Shown here in pieces: positions 7,877-16,446 of a stretch of 64,000 nucleotides of DNA (position 1 is the stretch's first letter; every line of letters starts with the position of its first letter). Both the position numbers and the translations under genes were made by a program. The notes beneath the pieces were generated by a model. That model was not told the DNA's origin, searched no databases, and worked only from the letters and a program-made list of their open reading frames with translations. The stretch lies in contig NZ_JADBDS010000004.1 in assembly GCF_014873705.1 (NCBI RefSeq), positions 372,001-436,000 of the forward strand, written 5' to 3'. Source of the stretch: Mycobacterium sp. OAS707. Its GTDB lineage: Bacteria > Actinomycetota > Actinomycetes > Mycobacteriales > Mycobacteriaceae.

Positions 7877-10158
7877 TGGCCGAGGCGAAGGACTACGAAG
7901 AACGTCCGGGCACACCGTCGAACGAGCCGACAGTCGGGACCCAGCCGGCCACATTCGACGACCTCGGGATGGATTCCGGGTCGACGATTCGCCCGATGGC
8001 GACCCAGGCCATCTTCCGTCCACACCTCGACGACGACCTCGACAGCACGTCGGTCGGCACGGAAGACACCGAACCGCACGATCACCTGACGATGATGACG
8101 CGTGCGTTGTCACCGACGCGCCGCCTCGGCGGCGGCCTGGTGGAGATCCCGCGCGTACCCGCGAAGGATCCGCTCCAAGCACTGATGACGAATCCCGTTG
8201 TCGCCGAGTCGAAACGGTTCTGCTGGAACTGTGGCCGCCCGGTTGGCCGGTCGACGCCCGACGGCCACGCGCTGTCGGAGGGCTGGTGCCCCCACTGCGG
8301 CAGCGCGTATTCGTTCCTGCCTCAACTGAGCCCGGGCGACGAGGTGGCCGATCAGTATGTGATCAAGGGCTGCATTGCGCACGGTGGACTGGGCTGGGTG
8401 TATCTCGCCTACGACAAGAACGTCAACGATCGACCCGTCGTGCTCAAGGGCCTGGTGCACGCCGGTGACGCCGAGGCGCAGACCATCGCGATGGCCGAGC
8501 GCCAATTCCTCGCCGAGGTAACGCATCCCGGCATCGTGAAGATCTACAACTTCGTCGAGCACAACGACAAGCACGGCAACCCGGTCGGCTACATCGTGAT
8601 GGAGTATGTCGGCGGGACATCGCTCAAGCAGGCCAAAGGCGACCGGCTGCCGGTGGCCGAAGCCATCGGTTTCATGATGGAAATCCTTCCCGCGCTTGGT
8701 TATCTGCATTCCATCGGGCTGGTCTACAACGACCTCAAGCCGGAAAACATCATGGTGACCGAGGATCAGCTGAAGCTGATCGACCTCGGCGCGGTGTCGA
8801 CCATCAACTCGTTCGGATACCTCTACGGCACACCGGGTTTCCAGGCACCGGAGATCGTGCGGACGGGCCCTACCGTGCAGACCGACATCTACACCGTTGG
8901 CCGCACGCTGGCAGCCCTGACGCTGAACCTGCGTACCCGCAAGGGCCGCTACGTCGACGGCCTGCCCGAGGACGACCCGGTGCTGCGCGAGTACGACTCG
9001 TTCGGCCGGCTGCTGCACCGCGCCATCGACCCGGACCCGCGCCGCAGATTCGCCAGCGCCGAGGAGATGTCCGGACAGTTGCTCGGTGTGCTGCGCGAAG
9101 TGGTGGCACAAGACACCGGGGTACCGCGGCCGGGCCTGTCTACGGTGTTCTCACCGACGAGGTCGACATTCGGGGTCGATCTGCTGGTGTCGCACACCGA
9201 CGTGTACCTCGACGGGCAGGTGCACTCCGAGAAGCTGACCGCGCAGGAGATCGTGAAAGCGTTTCCCGTGCCGTTGGTCGATCCGGCCGACGTGGGCGCG
9301 CCCGTGCTGTCGGCCAGCGTGTTGAGCCAGCCGGTGCAGACGCTAGACCAACTGCGCGCGGCAAGGCACGGGTCGCTCGACTCCGAGGGCATCGACCTGT
9401 CCGAGTCGGTGGAGCTGCCCCTGATGGAGGTCCGTGCACTGCTCGACCTCGGCGACGTGGCAAAGGCCACCCGCAAGCTCGACGACCTCGCGGGCCGGGT
9501 CGGCTGGCGGTGGCGGCTCGTCTGGTTCCGCGCGGTCGCCGAGATGCTGTCGGCCGACTATGAGTCGGCGACGAAGCATTTCACCGAGGTGCTGGACACC
9601 CTGCCCGGGGAGCTGGCGCCAAAGCTGGCGCTGGCCGCGACGGCCGAGCTGGCGGGTAACGCCGATGAGCGCAAGTTCTACAACACCGTGTGGAGCACCG
9701 ACAACGGCGTGATCTCGGCCGGCTTCGGTCTGGCCCGTGCTCAGTCCGCGGAAGGCGATCGGGACGCGGCTGTGCGCACTCTGGACGAAGTACCCGCTAC
9801 CTCAAGGCATTTCACGACCGCGCGGTTGACCAGTGCGGTGACGCTGCTGTCGGGCAGGTCGATGACTGAGGTGACAGAACAACACATCCGGGACGCGGCG
9901 CGCCGCGTGGAAGCGCTGCCCGACACCGAGCCTCGGGTGTTGCAGATCCGCGCGCTGGTGCTGGGCACCGCGATGGACTGGCTGGCCGACAACACCGCAA
10001 GCACCAACCACATCCTTGGCTTCCCGTTCACTGAACACGGCCTGCAGCTGGGCGTGGAGGCCTCGCTGCGCAGCCTGGCCCGGGTCGCACCGACGCAGGC
10101 GCACCGCTACGCACTGGTGGATCTGGCAAATAGTGTGCGGCCGACCAGCACTTTCTAG
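7876..10158 (+). CDS. pknG: Serine/threonine protein kinase PknG
   Basis: A 760-residue soluble kinase with the full PknG layout. A regulatory N-terminal tail carries Thr in MATQAIFRP, then a rubredoxin-like zinc/iron knuckle with Cys116, Cys119, Cys138 and Cys141. The kinase domain has the catalytic Lys191 in VVLKG, NDLKPENIM with catalytic Asp286, and DLGAVST in place of DFG. The C-terminal 330 residues form the helical TPR region. All key residues sit 10 positions after their M. tuberculosis counterparts. PknG phosphorylates GarA and thereby controls glutamate and TCA metabolism. It is the last gene of the three-gene operon. Confidence 0.97.
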   Translation: MAEAKDYEERPGTPSNEPTVGTQPATFDDLGMDSGSTIRPMATQAIFRPHLDDDLDSTSVGTEDTEPHDHLTMMTRALSPTRRLGGGLVEIPRVPAKDPLQALMTNPVVAESKRFCWNCGRPVGRSTPDGHALSEGWCPHCGSAYSFLPQLSPGDEVADQYVIKGCIAHGGLGWVYLAYDKNVNDRPVVLKGLVHAGDAEAQTIAMAERQFLAEVTHPGIVKIYNFVEHNDKHGNPVGYIVMEYVGGTSLKQAKGDRLPVAEAIGFMMEILPALGYLHSIGLVYNDLKPENIMVTEDQLKLIDLGAVSTINSFGYLYGTPGFQAPEIVRTGPTVQTDIYTVGRTLAALTLNLRTRKGRYVDGLPEDDPVLREYDSFGRLLHRAIDPDPRRRFASAEEMSGQLLGVLREVVAQDTGVPRPGLSTVFSPTRSTFGVDLLVSHTDVYLDGQVHSEKLTAQEIVKAFPVPLVDPADVGAPVLSASVLSQPVQTLDQLRAARHGSLDSEGIDLSESVELPLMEVRALLDLGDVAKATRKLDDLAGRVGWRWRLVWFRAVAEMLSADYESATKHFTEVLDTLPGELAPKLALAATAELAGNADERKFYNTVWSTDNGVISAGFGLARAQSAEGDRDAAVRTLDEVPATSRHFTTARLTSAVTLLSGRSMTEVTEQHIRDAARRVEALPDTEPRVLQIRALVLGTAMDWLADNTASTNHILGFPFTEHGLQLGVEASLRSLARVAPTQAHRYALVDLANSVRPTSTF

Positions 10159-10339
10159 AAATATCAATGATCAGGCTGCGGATTTCGTAGTAGGCTCTGT
10201 ACAGGTTGAGTTAACAGCCCACTGGTGGCGTCATAGGCACGTAGGGCTGAATCCCAAGTGCAACGGCTTTGAGACGTAGGGCCCAATTCCTGACGGCACC
10301 CCAGTACGAATATCGATTTTCGACTGAGGGAGGCCTCCT
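10159..10339. other. Intergenic region between pknG and STAS gene
   Basis: About 180 bp without a gene. It has no clear hairpin followed by a T-run. An AGGGAGGCCTCC ribosome-binding site lies at its right end for the TTG start at 10340. A promoter for the STAS gene is likely here but no hexamers stand out. Confidence 0.4.
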
Positions 10340-10729
10340 TTGCCTGCAATAGGTACCTGTCGTGTACTCCGCCCAGACCCGCAGTCCGTGGACCGCCCAG
10401 AAGAGCACCACCGAGCGACCTTCTCCGCGTCGCGACAGTCCGACAAGACGGTCGTCGTGACGGTCAGCGGCGAAGTCGACGCGGCCAACAGCCGTGCCCT
10501 TTCCGACTACGTCGAGCGCCAAATCGCGGGCTGCCCGCAGTTGGTGCTTGACCTGTCGGGGGTCGGCTTCTTCGGCACCGCCGGGTTCGCCACGCTGCAC
10601 CACGTCAACGTGATCTGCGCCCAGTACCGCGCCTCGTGGGTGTTGGTCGTGGCACCAGAACTGCGACGTTTCCTCAAGATCTGCGACCCCGACGACATCC
10701 TGCCGCTCGCGGATTCAGTCCCGCACTAG
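10340..10729 (+). CDS. STAS-domain protein, anti-sigma factor antagonist-like
   Basis: A 129-residue protein. A STAS domain fills residues 27-125: TVVVTVSGEVDAANSRALSDYV, then LVLDLSGVGFFGTAGFATLH. The Thr in GFFGTAGF is at the place where SpoIIAA-type antagonists are phosphorylated by anti-sigma kinases. Such proteins release sigma factors by binding the anti-sigma partner; no partner gene is next to it. The TTG start is backed by a strong AGGGAGG ribosome-binding site. It is convergent with ackA, 30 bp apart. Confidence 0.8.
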   Translation: MPAIGTCRVLRPDPQSVDRPEEHHRATFSASRQSDKTVVVTVSGEVDAANSRALSDYVERQIAGCPQLVLDLSGVGFFGTAGFATLHHVNVICAQYRASWVLVVAPELRRFLKICDPDDILPLADSVPH

Positions 10730-10759
10730 CCGCAACGACCGTGGGAAGGGCGTTTCGCC

Positions 10760-11893
10760 CTAGCCCTGGTCGATCACCTCCACGCACGCCCGGGCGATCG
10801 CGAGCTCCTCGTTGGTGGGGATAACGAGGACCGCGGTGCGCGAGCTGTCGGCCGAGATGAGGCGGGCAGACTTCGACGGGCTGGCATTGAGATCGTCATC
10901 CAGCTCGATGCCCAGCCCCGCCATTCCCGAAAGCGCATCGCGCCGCACCGCCGCGTCGTTCTCGCCGACCCCCGCGGTGAACGCGATGGCGTGGGTGGTG
11001 CCGAGCAGCGCCAGATAAGCGCCGACGTACCTGCGCAGCCGATGGATATAGACGTCGTACGCCAATTGCGCTGCGCTGTCCCCGGATTCGATGCGCTGAT
11101 GCAGCACCCGGAAGTCGATTTCGCCGCCGAGGCCACGCACTCCTGACTGCTTGTTGAGCATCGTCTCGATGTCGTCGACGCTCATGCCCGCAGCGCGCCA
11201 CAGGTACATGATCACGCCGGGGTCGATGTCGCCGGACCTGGTGCCCATCACCAACCCCTCCATCGGCGTGAGGCCCATCGAGGTGTCCACGGGCCGGCCG
11301 CCGACGATCGCCGAAGCCGACGCGCCGTTGCCCAGGTGCAGCACGATCTGGTTCATCTCTGCCAGTGGCACCTGGAGAAACGCCGCCGCTTGTTCGCTCA
11401 CGTACTGGTGCGAAGTGCCGTGAAACCCGTAGCGCCGGATGTGCCACCGCTCGGCGATGTCCCGATCGATGGCATACGTCGCCGCCGCAGGCGGCAGGTC
11501 GTGGAAGAACGCCGTATCGAATACGGCGACGTGCGGCAGGTCCGGTAGCGACTTGCGAGCCACCTGAATGCCAAGAACCGCGGGCGGATTGTGCAGCGGC
11601 GCAAGCGAAGACAGCTTTTCTAGCTTGCCGATCAACCCATCGTCGACGACCGTCGGCCGGTACAGGTCCTGGCCGCCGTGCACCACCCGATGCCCCACCG
11701 CGACCAGTCCGTCCAAATGGTGGGCCAACTCGTCGAACACGATCCGCATCGCCGCCGAGTGGTCGGCGACGTCCGAATCACCGATGCGCTCGACGATCCC
11801 TTCGGCGATCTCTGCGGTCGAATCCGCGTCGACCACTGCATATTTCAGTGACGATGAGCCCGAGTTGAGCACCAGGACGGTTCGCGACATCAC
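10760..11893 (-). CDS. ackA: Acetate kinase AckA
   Basis: A 377-residue ASKHA-fold kinase that interconverts acetyl phosphate and acetate with ADP/ATP. It begins VLVLNSGSSSLKYAVVD, contains FHGTSHQYVSE and the phosphate motif LHLGNGASASA, then GLTPMEGLVMGTRSGDIDP and FTAGVGEN near the end, all standard for AckA. It overlaps the pta stop (the GTG at 11893 covers the TGA), so the two enzymes of the acetate overflow pathway are translationally coupled. Confidence 0.97.
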   Translation of the reverse strand: MMSRTVLVLNSGSSSLKYAVVDADSTAEIAEGIVERIGDSDVADHSAAMRIVFDELAHHLDGLVAVGHRVVHGGQDLYRPTVVDDGLIGKLEKLSSLAPLHNPPAVLGIQVARKSLPDLPHVAVFDTAFFHDLPPAAATYAIDRDIAERWHIRRYGFHGTSHQYVSEQAAAFLQVPLAEMNQIVLHLGNGASASAIVGGRPVDTSMGLTPMEGLVMGTRSGDIDPGVIMYLWRAAGMSVDDIETMLNKQSGVRGLGGEIDFRVLHQRIESGDSAAQLAYDVYIHRLRRYVGAYLALLGTTHAIAFTAGVGENDAAVRRDALSGMAGLGIELDDDLNASPSKSARLISADSSRTAVLVIPTNEELAIARACVEVIDQG

Positions 11894-13983
11894 GTGCCCT
11901 GCGCCTGGATAGCGGTGATCGCGACGGTGTTGACGATGTCCTCGACCAGCGCGCCGCGGGACAGGTCGTTGACGGGTTTGTTCAGCCCCTGCAACACCGG
12001 GCCGATCGCGATCGCGCCCGCGCTGCGCTGCACCGCCTTGTAGGTGTTGTTGCCGGTGTTGAGGTCCGGGAAGATCAGCACGGTCGCCCGGCCCGCCACC
12101 TTCGAGTCGGGCATCTTTGTCTTGGCCACCGAGGGTTCCACGGCGGCGTCGTACTGGATCGGCCCCTCGACAAGCAGATCGGGCTGCCGTTTGCGCACCA
12201 GTTCGGTTGCGGTTCTTACCTTGTCGACGTCGGCGCCGGTGCCGCTGGTGCCTGTCGAATAGGACAGCATCGCCACCCGGGGGTCGATGCCGAACTGCGC
12301 GGCGGTGCGTGCCGAGGAGATCGCGATGTCCGCCAGTTGCTCAGACGTCGGGTCGGGCACGATCGCACAGTCACCGTAGGCCAGCACCCGGTCGGCCAGA
12401 CACATCAGGAAGATGCTCGACACCGTCGACACGTCGGGCAGCGTCTTGATGATCTCGAACGCGGGCCGCACCGTGTGCGCCGTGGTGTGGGTGGCGCCCG
12501 ACACCATGCCGTCGACCATGTCGTTGTGCACCAGCATGGTGCCGAAATACGAGACGTCGTGGATGATTTCGCGGGCCTGCTCGACGGTGACGCCCTTGTG
12601 CTTGCGCAGCTCGGCATACTGCTCGGCGAATTTGTCGCAGAGTTCGCTGGTGCGCGGATTGAGCACCGCCGCCGGTGACAGGTCAACACCGAGTTCGGCG
12701 GCACGAGCGCGGATCTGCTGCTCCTCGCCGAGGATCGTCAGGTCGGCAACGCCACGCTGAAGCAGTCGCCCGGCTGCCTTGAGGATGCGATCATCCTCAC
12801 CTTCGGGCAGCACTATTCGTTTGCGGTCCGACCGCGCGCGGTCTTGCAGCTGATAGGTGAACATCTGCGGCGTGACCACCGAAGGAATCGGGATCGACAA
12901 CTGCGCCAACAACTCCGCGGTGTCGACGTGGGCGTCCATCAACGCGATCGCGGTGTCTATCTTGCGTTGCGAGCCGACGGTCACCCGCCCCCGCGCAGAC
13001 GCCACCCGGCTGGCCGTTTCGAACGTGCCGAACCGTGTCGTGACGATCGGCAGCCGCAGCCCGAGACCCGACACCAGCGACGCGATCGAAGGGTGCAACT
13101 CGAGTCCACCGTTGAGGATCACACACGACAACGACGGAAATCCTTCGGCCGCATGGGCACTGGCGACAGCGAGGACAACGTCGGAACGGTCACCCGGCGT
13201 GATGACCGCGACGCCCTCGGTCAGTCGCTCCACCACGTGCTCGGCGGTCATGCCCGCTACCAAGACGTCCATCACTTCACGCGTGAGCAGAGCCGGGTCA
13301 CCACGTAGCAGCGAGCCCTCGACAGCTTCGCCGAGTTCGGCCACCGACGGAGCGACCAGAAGCGGCTCCTCGGGCAGCACATAGGTCTTGGGTCCGAAAC
13401 GTTTCAGCGCGTCGGCGATCGCAGACAGCTGAGACGGGTCACAACGGTTGGCCACCACGGCCGCGGTGTGCGCATGCTGTGCGGTGATCTCGTCGAGGCA
13501 GACATCCACGACCTCTGCGACCTGCGCTGGTGTTCGGCCGCTGGCTTTCACCGCCAATACGACCGGTGCACCGAGGTTGGCCGCGATACGCGCGTTCATC
13601 GACAGCTCGCTGGGGGTGGCGACATCGGTGTAGTCGCTGCCGACGATCAGAACCGCGTCACACCGGTCCGCGACGTGGTGGTAGCGGTCGACGATGTCGG
13701 CGAGCGCCGCATCGGGATCCTCATGCAGCCGTTGGTAGCTGACGCCGACGCACTCGTCGTAGGACAGGCCCGCGGTGGTGTGCGCCAGCAGCAGATCCAG
13801 GATGTAGTCGCGGTCTTCGCCAAGACGCGTGATCGGACGGAAGACGCCGACCTTCGCGACCGTGGCCGCCAACCGGTGCAGGATGCCGAGCGCGATCGTC
13901 GACTTGCCGGTATCCCCCTCTGGCGAGGCCACGTAAATCGCGGATGAGCGCTCGCGCGAAGACCATGAGCCGGTGGTTGGCAC
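11890..13983 (-). CDS. pta: Phosphate acetyltransferase Pta (long form)
   Basis: A 697-residue multidomain Pta. The N-terminal dethiobiotin-synthetase-like P-loop region has SPEGDTGKSTIALGIL, followed by a DRTGG-type regulatory domain in the middle, and the catalytic phosphotransacetylase domain from about residue 375 (RIVLPEGEDDRILKAA; AQFGIDPRVAMLSYSTG; LIFPDLNTGNNTYKAVQR). It makes acetyl phosphate from acetyl-CoA. It forms an operon with ackA. The region matches M. tuberculosis pta-ackA, next to fgd1. Confidence 0.96.
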   Translation of the reverse strand: MPTTGSWSSRERSSAIYVASPEGDTGKSTIALGILHRLAATVAKVGVFRPITRLGEDRDYILDLLLAHTTAGLSYDECVGVSYQRLHEDPDAALADIVDRYHHVADRCDAVLIVGSDYTDVATPSELSMNARIAANLGAPVVLAVKASGRTPAQVAEVVDVCLDEITAQHAHTAAVVANRCDPSQLSAIADALKRFGPKTYVLPEEPLLVAPSVAELGEAVEGSLLRGDPALLTREVMDVLVAGMTAEHVVERLTEGVAVITPGDRSDVVLAVASAHAAEGFPSLSCVILNGGLELHPSIASLVSGLGLRLPIVTTRFGTFETASRVASARGRVTVGSQRKIDTAIALMDAHVDTAELLAQLSIPIPSVVTPQMFTYQLQDRARSDRKRIVLPEGEDDRILKAAGRLLQRGVADLTILGEEQQIRARAAELGVDLSPAAVLNPRTSELCDKFAEQYAELRKHKGVTVEQAREIIHDVSYFGTMLVHNDMVDGMVSGATHTTAHTVRPAFEIIKTLPDVSTVSSIFLMCLADRVLAYGDCAIVPDPTSEQLADIAISSARTAAQFGIDPRVAMLSYSTGTSGTGADVDKVRTATELVRKRQPDLLVEGPIQYDAAVEPSVAKTKMPDSKVAGRATVLIFPDLNTGNNTYKAVQRSAGAIAIGPVLQGLNKPVNDLSRGALVEDIVNTVAITAIQAQGT

Positions 13984-13995
13984 GGCTGAAACGTA

Positions 13996-15006
13996 TCAGC
14001 CGAGTCGGCGCAGCCGCGGCTCCAAATCCTTCTGAAAGAGCTCGAGGAACCGGCGCTGATCGTGGCCCGGCGCGTGGAACACCAGGTGGTTCAGGCCCCA
14101 GTCGACGTAATCCTTGACCTTGGCGACGGCCTCGTCGGGATCGGACGCGACGATCCAGCGCTTGGCGACCTGCTCGATGGGCAGCGCGTCGGCAGCCTTC
14201 TCCATCTCGATCGGGTCGTCGATGGAGTGCTTCTGCTCCGCGGTCAGCGACAGCGGCGCCCAGAACCGGGTGTTCTCCAGCGCCAGTTCAGGATCGGTGT
14301 CATAGGAGATCTTGATCTCGATCATCCGGTCGACGTCGTCGGGGTCCTTGCCCGCCGCCTCGGCGCCCTCGCGCATGGCAGGGATCAGCTTGTCCTTGTA
14401 CAGCTCCTCGCCCTTGCCCGACGTGCAGATGAACCCGTCGCCCGCCCGGCCGGCGTACTTGGCCACCTGCGGGCCACCCGCGGCGATGTAGATCGGGATG
14501 CCGCCCTCGGGCACGTCGTAGATCGAGGCGCCCTTGGTCTTGTAATACTCGCCGTCGAAGTCGACGCGGTCGCCCAACCACAGTTCACGCATAAGCCGAA
14601 CCGACTCGCGCAGCCGAGCGTAGCGCTCCTTGAACTCCGGCCACTCGCCCTCGTATCCGGTGGCGATCTCGTTGAGCGCCTCACCGGTGCCCACGCCAAG
14701 AAAGATCCGGTCCGGGTACAGGCAGCCCATGGTGGCGAATGCCTGCGCGATCACCGCCGGGTTGTAGCGGAAAGTCGGCGTCAGCACCGACGTGCCGAGC
14801 ACCAGCCGCTTGGTTCGCTCGCCGACGGCCGTCATCCAGGCCAGCGAGAACGGCGCGTGCCCGCCCTCGTGGCGCCACGGCTGGAAGTGATCGCTGACGG
14901 TCGCGCTGTCCATGCCATGCTCTTCGGCCGCAACGGCCAGCTCGACGAGTTCTCGCGGGGCGAACTGCTCCGCCGACGCCTTGTATCCGAGTTTCAGTTC
15001 AGCCAC
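13996..15006 (-). CDS. fgd1: F420-dependent glucose-6-phosphate dehydrogenase
   Basis: A 336-residue luciferase-fold enzyme that oxidises glucose 6-phosphate and reduces coenzyme F420, the main source of F420H2 in mycobacteria and the step needed for activation of nitroimidazole prodrugs. MAELKLGYKASAEQFAPREL, TVSDHFQPWRHEGGHAP, VLTPTFRYNPAVIAQAFATM, GVGTGEALNE and IYIAAGGPQVAKYAGR are near-identical to the family as I know it. It lies just upstream of pta, 12 bp apart on the same strand, and is divergent from the beta-lactamase-fold gene. Confidence 0.96.
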   Translation of the reverse strand: MAELKLGYKASAEQFAPRELVELAVAAEEHGMDSATVSDHFQPWRHEGGHAPFSLAWMTAVGERTKRLVLGTSVLTPTFRYNPAVIAQAFATMGCLYPDRIFLGVGTGEALNEIATGYEGEWPEFKERYARLRESVRLMRELWLGDRVDFDGEYYKTKGASIYDVPEGGIPIYIAAGGPQVAKYAGRAGDGFICTSGKGEELYKDKLIPAMREGAEAAGKDPDDVDRMIEIKISYDTDPELALENTRFWAPLSLTAEQKHSIDDPIEMEKAADALPIEQVAKRWIVASDPDEAVAKVKDYVDWGLNHLVFHAPGHDQRRFLELFQKDLEPRLRRLG

Positions 15007-15041
15007 GGGTCCATTTCTACTCTCCTGCCTAGACTCGCGGC

Positions 15042-15782
15042 ATGGCAGCAGCTCTGACGGCCGTCACCGACCACGTGCACTTCGCCGAGACGGACCTGGT
15101 CAATTGGACGCTGGTGGCCGACGAGAACGGCGTCATGCTGATCGACGCCGGATTTCCCGGCCACCGCGACGATGTGCTCGATTCCCTGCGACAACTCGGC
15201 TTCGGCGTCGAGGACCTCCGCGCGATCCTGCTGACACACGCGCACATCGACCATTTCGGCACCGCCATTTGGTTCGCGAAAACGCATGGCACACCGGTGT
15301 TCTGCCACGCAACCGAGGTCGGACACTCCAAGCGGGAGTACCTCGAACAGGCCGGGCCCGCCGATATCATCCCGCACCTGTGGCAACCGCGGTTCCTGAA
15401 GTGGACGCTGGCGATTTCGCGCAAGGGTGGCATGGTGCGCGACGGGATTCCGAGCACTCAGGCGTTGACGGAGGACGTCGCGGCGGGGCTGCCGGGTAAG
15501 CCGATGGCCATTCCGACCCCCGGACACACGGGCGGGCATTGCTCGTTTGTGGTCGACGGTGTGCTTGTCGCCGGGGACGCGTTGGTCACCGGCCATCCGC
15601 TGCTGACGGGCGTCGGGCCGCAACTGCTGCCGAGAATGTTCAACCATGACCAGGACGGTTGCGTGCGCAGCCTCGGCGCGCTCGGCATGCTCGACACCGA
15701 CGTGCTGCTGCCGGGGCACGGCCCGGTATGGCGAGGTTCGATCCTCGACGCAGTCGAGAAAGCAGCTCCGCAGACCCGTTAG
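15042..15782 (+). CDS. Metallo-beta-lactamase-fold hydrolase
   Basis: A 246-residue MBL-fold protein. The zinc-binding motif is LTHAHIDHFGTAIWF (HxHxDH), followed by GHTGGHCSFV with the third His, DALVTGH with the bridging Asp, and LLPGHGPVW near the end. It probably hydrolyses a thioester, lactone or similar. In M. tuberculosis a similar gene (Rv0406c) sits divergent from fgd1, as here. A short hairpin follows the stop. Confidence 0.9.
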   Translation: MAAALTAVTDHVHFAETDLVNWTLVADENGVMLIDAGFPGHRDDVLDSLRQLGFGVEDLRAILLTHAHIDHFGTAIWFAKTHGTPVFCHATEVGHSKREYLEQAGPADIIPHLWQPRFLKWTLAISRKGGMVRDGIPSTQALTEDVAAGLPGKPMAIPTPGHTGGHCSFVVDGVLVAGDALVTGHPLLTGVGPQLLPRMFNHDQDGCVRSLGALGMLDTDVLLPGHGPVWRGSILDAVEKAAPQTR

Positions 15783-15787
15783 GATTC

Positions 15788-15806
15788 GGCGGATTCCGCC
15801 CTATTT
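15788..15806 (+). terminator. Weak terminator-like hairpin
   Basis: GGCGG-ATT-CCGCC forms a 5-bp stem 5 nt after the previous stop, followed by CTATTT. The stem is short and the T-run is poor. If it works, it separates the upstream gene from the operon starting at 15871. Confidence 0.3.
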
Positions 15807-15870
15807 GCGCAGGTGAGTCGGTATTGTTCGGAGTGGCAATACGTCGAAGATCGTAAACCTGGGGGGGTTA

Positions 15871-16446
15871 ATGCCCGACGCATCCGATGACCAACCGCCA
15901 CGCCCCGACAGCGTCCCTGAGTTCTTTGAACGAGAAGCGCGCGAGGCGCTTCAGTGGGCCAACTCGAAATGGCATACCGACCGCGACGCGACAGGTGACC
16001 GGCACCCAGAAGTCGCACCCGAAGTGGCCGAGACCGAGCCGCAGCACCCAGAAGTCGCGCCCGAAATCAGCGAGACCGAGCCGCAACACCCCGAGATCGC
16101 ACCCGAAATCAGCGAGACCCAACCACAACACCCCGAGATCGCACCCGAAATCAGCGAGACCCAACCACAACACCCCGAGATCGCACCCGAAATCAGCGAG
16201 ACCGAGCCCCAACATCCAGAGATCGCTCCAGAAGTCATCGACCCGGGCGCTCCGGAGATCGCTCCCGAAATCAGCGAGACCGAGCACCCCGAAGTTGCGC
16301 CCGAGATCAGCGAAACCGAATATCCCGAAGTCGCGCCCGAGATAAGCGAAACCGAGTATCCGGAGGTAGCGCCGGAAGTCGCGGAGACCGGGTACCCGGA
16401 GGTCGCTCCCGACTCGGGGCCGGATCCGTTCATCGATCCGCACTAG
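15871..16446 (+). CDS. Repeat protein, candidate RiPP precursor
   Basis: A 191-residue acidic protein with two parts. Residues 1-44 (rich in charged and aromatic residues, including VPEFFEREAREALQWANSKWH) look like a leader. Residues 45-182 are about eleven near-identical units of [H/Y]PE[V/I]APE[V/I][S/A]ET, spaced by 14 residues in the first five and 12 in the later ones; the tail is DSGPDPFIDPH. It has no Cys, no signal peptide and no known enzymatic motif. A GGGGGGG ribosome-binding region precedes the ATG. The stop TAG shares a base with the GTG of the next gene, and that gene in turn overlaps a cobalamin-type radical SAM gene. The position and repeat structure suggest a multi-core ribosomal peptide precursor; this is inference. 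A structural or surface repeat protein is the alternative. Confidence 0.75.
   Translation: MPDASDDQPPRPDSVPEFFEREAREALQWANSKWHTDRDATGDRHPEVAPEVAETEPQHPEVAPEISETEPQHPEIAPEISETQPQHPEIAPEISETQPQHPEIAPEISETEPQHPEIAPEVIDPGAPEIAPEISETEHPEVAPEISETEYPEVAPEISETEYPEVAPEVAETGYPEVAPDSGPDPFIDPH
16003..16413 (+). repeat. 42-bp/36-bp tandem coding repeats
   Basis: Inside the precursor-like gene the DNA repeats in register with the protein. Two consecutive 42-bp units (around 16087-16170) are essentially identical in sequence, which implies recent duplication by slippage or recombination, while the outer units have drifted at synonymous sites. Later units are 36 bp. Copy number is likely to vary between strains. 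Confidence 0.9.

Noticed and set aside
16003..16413. CRISPR-like array
   Set aside because: The repeats are contiguous, in coding register and lack unique spacers; no cas gene is near.
15871..16446. PE-family mycobacterial antigen
   Set aside because: The name comes only from frequent Pro-Glu pairs; the PE domain, its length and the YxxxD/E export motif are not present.
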